Below are positions 44,301 to 53,300 of a DNA stretch of 54,342 bases, in pieces. This DNA is from an uncultured Duncaniella sp. (lineage in GTDB: Bacteria; Bacteroidota; Bacteroidia; Bacteroidales; Muribaculaceae): NCBI GenBank assembly GCA_910584825.1, contig CAJUCI010000018.1:1-54342 (forward strand), written 5' to 3'. Position 1 is the first letter of the stretch. Every line of letters begins with the position of its first letter. A model generated the notes under the pieces. It worked only from the letters and a program-made list of their open reading frames with translations. It ran no database searches and was not told the DNA's origin. The translations under genes were made by a program, and so were the position numbers.

Positions 44301-47300
44301 CCAACACCCTCACCGCCTATGATGAACTGAAAGGGAAGCACCCCGACACGGTAGTCTTGATGAAGGTGGGCGACTTCTACACAACATATCGTGATGATGC
44401 CACACTAATCAGCAATGTGTTGGGCGTTACCCTTACGCGCAGACCCAACGGCAAAGAGGGCAAAGTAGAGCTTGCCGGATTCCCTGCCGAACTGCTCGAC
44501 CAATATCTGCCCAAGCTCATCAGAGTCGGACTTGGTTTGGCACTCGGCGACTACCAAACCAAGTCGCCTGTTGTGAAACGACAGAAGCCCACGGAAGCCA
44601 CCTCCGACAAACCTACTGACGCAACGGCCACCGCAGCCGATATGCTCAAAGGCGGCAAGGGAAGCAAGCCCGCCAAGAGAGCCACGAAGCCCGAACAATC
44701 CGCTGAAGATGCACTCGGAGGATTGTTTGACATGGCAGAGCGAGGCGAATCTCCATATATAGTAACACCCGAAACCGAGGCTGAACTTGCAAAGCAACGT
44801 GAGGCCGAATCAAAAACATCCAAATCAAATCAAGATGAAAGAACTGACGTACAACCTCGCCCCGAAGAAGCAGGGCGAAGGGGACAGCAACCGCGACCTG
44901 ATGAACAGATGGGAGCGCGCGCAGGGAATGAAGATGAGCGAACTGACCGAGGAGGAGTGGCTCAGCGTGGTGGAGAGCATACTCAGCCTGACACCGACCG
45001 AAGCGCGGGAGTATCTGGACTACATAAGAGCGAGCGAAGTGTAGGTGCGGGGCGCACACCCAATACACCTGCAACGCCCAGGAACACCCGCAACAACCAC
45101 GCAGAGCGCGGAATCGATTACGCCCCCAAAGGAGAAAAAGCGCGTATAGAAGCCAACCTCGCCGCCATCAAACTTGCGAAAGAGTTGCTTTCCACCGGCG
45201 CGACCGCGACACCCGAACAAATGGCGGTGCTTCGCAAATACAGCGGTTGGGGCGGACTCGGCTCCGCTTTCAACGAGGGAGAGGCATGGAGGCCGAACCC
45301 CGTCAACAAACAACTCCGCGAGATACTGACCCCCGAAGAATATGAAGCGGCAGTCATGAGCCGCAACAGTGCCTACTACACACCGGCGCCGATAATTGAT
45401 GCCATGTGGGATATAGCGCGGGCACTTGGATTCAAGGGGGGCAATATAGTAGAGGGTTCGGCAGGTATCGGCAATATCATAGGCTTAATGCCGAAAGAAA
45501 TAAGCGAGCGAAGCGACATCCGCGCCGTGGAGATAGACAACACGACAGGCGGCATACTCTCATTGCTGTACCCGGACGCCCAAGTAGAGATACAAGGCTT
45601 TGAGGCAACCCGCATAGCCAATGGAAGCGTAGACCTCGCCATTACCAATGTGCCCTTCGTTACCGGGCTTCATGTAATGGACGAGAGCGGGGATGGCGAC
45701 CTCTCCAAGAAATTCCGCGACATACACGACTTCTGCATTGCCAAGAACGTGCGCAAACTGCGTGAGGGAGGCATCGGAATCTTCATCACTTCAAGCGGCA
45801 CACTCGACAAATCGCAGAAGTTGCGCAACTGGCTTGTTGGCGACAAGGAGGGCTGTTCAGATGTTGTCGGCGCATTCCGTATGAACAATCAGACATTCGG
45901 AGGGACCGCCGCCACATCTGACATCATTGTTGTGCGAAAGCGAGTGAATGGCCGCAAGAGTGCCAATGCTATAGATGTAAGCACAGTCACCCCTGTGAGG
46001 ACAGCACCATTCACAGATGTCAAAGGCAAAACCAAAGACCTGCCAATGCACATCAATCGCTATTTTATCGAACATCCCGAACACATGGGAGGCGAAATGT
46101 TCTTCGGCTTTGAGCAGGGCGACACATACCGACCAACCTCTATTGGATTGTTCCCGACACGCACCGCAGACCAACCGGCACGAATGGCTGCATGGGTCAA
46201 GCAACTTGCAGAAATGGATTGGAGCAATGAGCAAGGAATGGCCACAGCTAAAGCTGCGGTGCATAACAAAAATGATAAGCTTGGAGAGGGAGTCAAGGAA
46301 GGCAGCATGGTGTTGAACTCAGAGGGACTGCTTTGTGTTGCGCGTATGGGCGAAGCAATCCCACTCATGTCACCCCAATCAGATAAGAGTAAGGTCCAGA
46401 AAACCGATGAGGAACGGCTCAAACAATTTCAAACTACAAAAATCAAAGGTCGGACAAAGGCTGAGTGCTTCAAGGATTATACCGAAATCAAGAGTGCTTT
46501 GGCAGAAGTGCTGAAGTATCAGACCGAGCATGACGATGATGCCGGGCTGCAGCCGCTTCTCGACCGCCTCAACACCGCTTACGATACATTTGTGAAGCGT
46601 TACGGCAACCTCAACAAGAACAATAACCTTGCTTGGCTACGTAACGATGTGGACTTTTCAAGCATTGTCGCCCTTGAAACCTATTCAGAAAAAGCCAACA
46701 AAGACGGCAGTAAGGTCAAAACCTACGGCAAGACCGACATTTTCAGCCGCCGTGTTGTAGAGAAAGAGAGCGAGCCGACCCCGAAGAATGTAAAAGACGG
46801 AATCATTGCAAGCCTCTACAAGTTCGGACGCATCGACTCGGAATATCTTGCCACGCAGTTAGGTAAATCCCGCGAGGAAGTAAAGCGTGAAATCATAGAG
46901 AGTGGATTAGGCTTTGAGGACCCGATGACAGGACAGATGGAGGTGTCGTATGAATATCTCAGCGGCAATGTGCGTGAGAAACTGCGACAGGCAAGAGAGG
47001 CTAACGAGACCTCCGGCGGAGCATACGAAGCAAATGTCAAGGCGTTGGAGGCTGTTGTGCCAATGAATATCCCTGCGCACCTTATCGAGTTTGCGCTTGG
47101 CTCGTCATGGGTAGAACCGGGGCTGTATGAGAAATTCATCAAGGAGCGCACCGACTTGGATATAAAGCTGACAAATGCCGGAGGTACATGGCACATGAAT
47201 GAGCCATATTGGACCGATACCGACAAGAACAAGGCTATGGGCATCCGTAGTGAATTATTCGGCACTCTCATCCCCGGCCACAAACTGATAGAGGCCGCTA

Positions 47301-50300
47301 TCACCGGCAAGCAGATAACAGTGTCTCGCCGTGTGAAGAATGGCAACACCGAAACTACTGAAAGCGACCCTGCCGCCACCGCAGCTTGCGGCGCAAAGGT
47401 TGATGAAATCCGCCAGGACTTCAAGGATTGGGCGCGTGAGCAGATGCAAGCCGACCCCGCACTCTCTATGCGCATGGAGGAGAAGTATAACGAAAAGTTC
47501 AACAACTCCGTCCCCAAGTCCATTCCCGATGAATTTGTGCCGGAACATTTCGGAGGTGCCGCCACAACGGTAGGTGGCAAACCTTTCCACCTACGACCCC
47601 ACCAAGCAAAGGCGGTTATCCGTGCCACCACACAGCCGGTCTTGTTGGCACATGAAGTAGGCACCGGCAAAACCTATACACTCATCACCACCGCAATGGA
47701 GATGCGCCGTCTCGGCACTGCAAGAAAGCCTATGATTGTGGTTCAGAACGCCACGGTAGGTCAATTCGTTGCGAGTGCAAAGGCACTGTATCCCAATGCA
47801 AAGGTGCTGACCCTTGAAGATGCAGACCGCAACGCCGAAGGCCGCAAGGCATTCTATGCGAAAATCAAGTTCAATGATTGGGACATGATTGTTGTGCCTC
47901 AGTCTGTCCTTGAGCGCATCCCCGATAGTATCGAGCGTCAGACGCAGTTTATCCAAGACAAAATTGAGGAAAAGATGCTTGTGCTTGAACAGATGAAGGA
48001 TGCAGACCCAAGTGGCAGAAGTCAGATTGTGAAAGCCGCCGAGCGAGAGATTGCCCGACTTGAGGATATGATGAGCCAACTCGCCAACGGTGAACCCTCC
48101 GACAAGAAGAAAGAAAAGGATGCCAAGAGAGCTGCAATCACCCGACAAAATGCAGAGGTCAAGGCAAAGGAATTGCTCGACCGTGCCACTGATGATGTTG
48201 AGGACTTTGACAGCATGGGCATTGATGCAATCCTTGTCGATGAGGCTCACGAATACAAGCACCTCGGCTTTGCCACAGCTATGCAGCGTGGCGTGAAAGG
48301 TATTGACCCCTCACCGAGCAAGAAGTCGCAGGGTGTATTCCTCAAAGCCCAAGCCGTTCTTGAAAAGACAGGAGGCAAGAATGTAGTGTTTGCCACCGGC
48401 ACCCCTATAAGTAACACCGCCGCAGAGATATGGACATTCATGCGCTACCTCATGCCCGCGGACGTTATGAAGGACTATGGTATCTACTACTTTGATGACT
48501 TTGTGCGCAACTTCGGCAGTCTGCAGCAGATGTTGGAATTCAAGACCAATGGAAAATATGACGAGGTTAACCGCTTTGCCGGATATTTCAACCTCCCCGA
48601 ACTTGTGCGCATATGGTCCACAGTTGCCGACACAGTGCTAACACGCGAAGCAGGAGGTGTGAGTGATAAGATTCCTCAGATGGAAGGAGACAAAGCACAA
48701 GACATCTTCCTGCCTCAGACACGCGCCCTGCGCTCCATCATGAAGTATGTCAAGGAGGAACTTGATAAATACGACAAGATGACCGGCAAGGAGAAAAAGG
48801 AGAATAGCCACATTCCCCTTGTCATGTATGGAATTGCCAAAGCCGCAGCGGTAGATGCCCGCCTCGTTCAGTCAGATGCTGATGATGACCCCAACAGCAA
48901 GACTAATGAAGCAGTGCGTCAAACCCTCCGCACTCTTGAAGAGACCAAAGAATATAAGGGCACAGTTGCCATATTCGCCGACAACTACCAAAACAAGGCA
49001 TCGGGATTCAACCTCTATGAGGACATCCGAAAGAAACTCATTGCCGCAGGTGTGCCGGAAGAGCAGGTTGTTGTTATGAAGTCGGGAATGTCGGTCAATA
49101 AGAAACTTGAAATCTTCAGCCGTGTAAATGCCGGTGAAGTTCGTGCTGTCATGGGCAGCACGTTCACACTCGGCACAGGTGTAAACATTCAAGAGCGACT
49201 CCACACCCTCATCCACCTTGACGCCCCCAACCGCCCGATGGACTACACTCAGCGCAATGGACGTATCTTGCGACAGGGTAATATGCACAAGGATTGGGGA
49301 TTGCCTGTGCGTGTCCTCCGCTTTGGTGTAGAGGATTCCCTTGATGTTACAGCATATCAGCGACTGAAAACGAAAGGCGCGATAGCAGACAGTATAATGA
49401 ACGGCAAGCAGCTCATGGCAAATTCCATGGAAAACCGTTCATTGGAGGAAGAGCAAGACTTGTTTGGCGACATCACCGCACAGTTATCCGGCTCTGAATA
49501 TGCCATGCTGAAGAATCAGATTGAGAAGGAGGTTCGCAAACTGACAGCCAAGTATAAGGCATGGAAAGCAGACCAAACCTATATTCACAACCGCAAGCGA
49601 CAGATAGCCGGGCAGAATAAGGAAGCCGAGAAACGCATAGCAGACAACAAGGCGTATCTTGCGAAGGTAGAAGCCGCGACCATTGGCGACATCACCGTAG
49701 GCAAACTATCGTTTCCGAATATCGAGGCGATGGAGGATTTCTTCACTGAGCAGAACAAGAAGAAAGCCGAGATGCAGGAGCAGGTGCGCACATCGGGCTA
49801 CAGCAGCCGCCCGGCAACAAGTGACCTTGTAATCTCCGTTGGCGGCTTTGACTTCAAGATACATACCGAAATCAGCAGAGAAACCAAGCAGGGACAGCAG
49901 GGGGATTTGTTCTACTCCGCCCCTGCGAAGATGACCTACTCCTGCCCCGAACTCGGCATAGACGCAATGCCGGTCAAGGGGAATGTAGTGAAGAATGCCG
50001 TCAGTGTCATCATGGAAGATGTTGTCAGTGGCAACGACTTCCGCGAGCGCATAGAAGCCGCAGAGCGGTATGTAGAGCGCAACAATGCCGAGCTGCAATC
50101 GATGGCGGCGCGAGACGGCGTACCCTTCCAATACACCGAGGAACTTACCCAGGCCGAGGCGAAGCTTGAGGAGTATGAAGAGCTGATGAAGAAAGAGATG
50201 GAAGCCAAGGAAGCGAAGTATGCCGAAATGGATAAAGACGTAGAGGCAGCGAGCGGCATCGAACTGACCGAAGAGGACAGCGAGGACGCGACAAGCGAGC

Positions 50301-53300
50301 CTATTACGGAATATTCGGCAGAAAATGCTAACTTTGCAAGCAGATATGAAACGCAAGACGGAAAAACAATCAGCTATACCTCAGAGAGCGGCGAGAGCTA
50401 CGGCGGGCTATTCGACTTTGACTTCAGCGGAGAGAACCGAGGAGGCGAAGCGGTGGGTAGCCGGAGCGGATTCGACCATGTACAACGGGAAAGAAGTGAA
50501 GCCCTTGCCGCCACCCATGGTGGTAGACTGAACAGGAAAGCCGGAGAATACTGCAATGTAGAGCGTGTATTCACCGAGAGCGGTTCGTTCAAATTCACGA
50601 GCGGCGAGCGGATAGAGAGTGCGGCAGACGTAGCGTTTATCTTCTCGGCACTTGAGGATGCGGCGGTAGAACACACCTTTGCCGTGTATGTCAAAGAGGG
50701 TGTGCCCACAGTGGTAGAACTCGGCATGGGTTCGTTTAACGGCTCGATAGCCAACAGCGGCCCCGCCTATCTTGCCTATACGCGCATAAAGCCCGATGAG
50801 GTTTACTTCGTGCACAACCATCCGAGCGGCAATCTGAAATGTTCGGCGCCGGATGTAAGGATGCTGAAACAATTCCAAGAGATGTGTGATGTGCCAGTGC
50901 ATGGTGTAATCATCAATCTCAAGACCGGCAAATACGGCACGTTTGACACCGACAACAACATGGGAGTCGGCGACAAGCGCATCCCGGAGAAAGAATATCC
51001 TCTGACACTGCACAAGCTCGACAAGCAGATATTCGCCCCCGACTACGACCCGATGGCACAGCCGTTGGTGCGAGATTCGCGGGACGTAGCATCATTTGTA
51101 AACTCGCACCGCATGGGGGACAGGGCAAAGATGTCGTTCCTTGTAATCTCACAAGCGGGAGGAATCGTGGGCAACATACATATGCCGTACAAGCAGGTAT
51201 CGCCCGCGAATGTGGAGAAGATGGCGCAATACATCTCCGAGCGAGTAATACAATTCGGGGGCATGTCGGCAATCGTGTATGGCGACTTCTCCGGCGAGAA
51301 CAACCGCAAGAGCCTCCAAGTGTTGCGAGAGCGCATGAAGCAACTCGGAGGAGTAAATCTTCTTGACGTGATGCGCATTGAGGGTAAATTCACATTCAGT
51401 GCCAATGACGAGGGGATACTGTACGAACCGGGGAGCGAGTATGGCGCAGGGGCAGATGGCGACATACGCTTCCGCGAGGTGGATGACGAATCCGTGCTAC
51501 AGGAATTTGCAGAAGGCAAGACAGTCAAAGTTTACCGCACTATGCAGGTGATAGACGGCAAACTGTACTCGCCCATGGCCACCAAAGTCAGCGGCAAGGA
51601 GACCCCGGAAATCAAACTCGGCAAGCCGGAGCAATCTGAGGAACATCCCGAAATAGTCAAGAAAACTAAGTTTGACAAAGGAGGATATGAGGTTGGATAC
51701 ATAAGGCTCGACAAGGGACTGAGTAAAGGTACACTTGACAATATCGCCTACAATCCTTATATCCATACCTCGCGGACTGTAATCAACGACCAATTCTCAT
51801 CAGCCTATATAAGACCCAATCTTGTAACAGTTGAGGTCGAGATTCCCGAAAGCGAATTAGCGAGTGGCTACCGTGCCGCCTACGCCAAGAACGCAGTCGG
51901 TGAAATGACATGGCACAGTGGCACCGTCAGCGGACAGTTAGCAGAGGTTGGCAAACCCCGCATGGTTATACTCTCACGCTACGACAAGCCTGTGCGCATA
52001 GTCCCCTTCCGTGAGGTTGCCGCCATGATAGCAGAGCAACTTGACGGAACTGACATTGCAATCCCTTACAATGTAGTCCAGCCTCAGTTGCGTGCGGAGT
52101 TGGAACGCCTCGGAGTAGCAATAAGCGAAGAAGCGACCGGCACTGTTGGAGATGAGCCTGACTTTGGCAAGGCTGAATATATCACCGACCTGGAGATAGA
52201 GCGCATCAACGCCCGACAGCAGGAGATGGCGCAGACCTCGACAGAAGCCAAGAGCAGCCACGCCGAAAGGATGTCGAAGAAATTCAACACACCTGTGCGC
52301 ATAGTATCAGACCCCAAGGAGCTGACAAGCGACAATGCCGAGCGACAGGCACGGATGCGCAGGAGCAAGGGATTCTACGACCCCGCCACCGGCGAGGTGG
52401 TAGTTGTCGTTGCGAACAACGCCACCGTGGAAGATGTAGCAGAAACCGTGCTGCATGAAGTAGTGGCCCACAAGGGACTGCGTGAAATGCTCGGCGATGA
52501 AAACTACGATGCCTTCTGTGATGAGATTTACGACCACCTCAAAGATGATTTGAAGGATGAAGTAGACCGTGAGACCACAAGGCGTTTTGAGCGCGAGCCG
52601 GAGAAAGGCTACGAGCATCACCGCCGCGTGTCCGTAGATGAGTTGTTTGGCCGCATGGCAGAGAAAGGTTTTGAGGACTTCACCAAAGCTGAGAGAGGTA
52701 TCTGGGCGAAACTCAAAGCCAAGGTGTTGGATGCAATCAATAAATTCCTCGGCTCTCTGAAACTCCCGAAATGGGTAAGACTCGGCGACAACGAGCTGCG
52801 TTATATGCTGTGGCGCAGCCATGAGAAGCTCCGCACCAAAGGTGACTATGTGGATATGGCCCGCGATGCCGTCAAGCGTGAGGAGTTAGGACTGACTGAC
52901 GAGGCACGTTTCCGCGATGGTGAGACCGGCGACATCTGGAAAGACCAGAGCGTAGGCTTACAGGAGCGCATAACCAACGCCGCAATCCGTCTGAGCAACA
53001 ATCAGAGCGGCGACCTCACCCTGCGCAACGATGCACAAAAGGCCGTGGTCAATAACCTGCAAAGCTTGTTACACTCCATGCGCAACCGCCGAGGCACCGC
53101 ACAGAGCTTTGTCGGAGCTGACCGCAAGGTAGAGGCCGGTGTTGTCGGAGCCATGAACGCACAGGCCATGTTTGACAGGGCCACCGTCAAACGTGTTTCC
53201 GACCTCGCCCGCATCCTTATGCAGAACGGCTATCTCTCCGGCATGACCTCCGGCGAAATGCAGAGGTTGTTGTCTGTAGTCAAGAACGCCACCGCCATGC

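Noticed and set aside
46816..47670. 284-aa minus-strand ORF within the giant gene (similar ones at 38920-39720 and 47591-48262)
   Set aside because: Ser/Arg/Cys-rich shadow translations with no recognisable pattern; the giant frame encodes real domains there.
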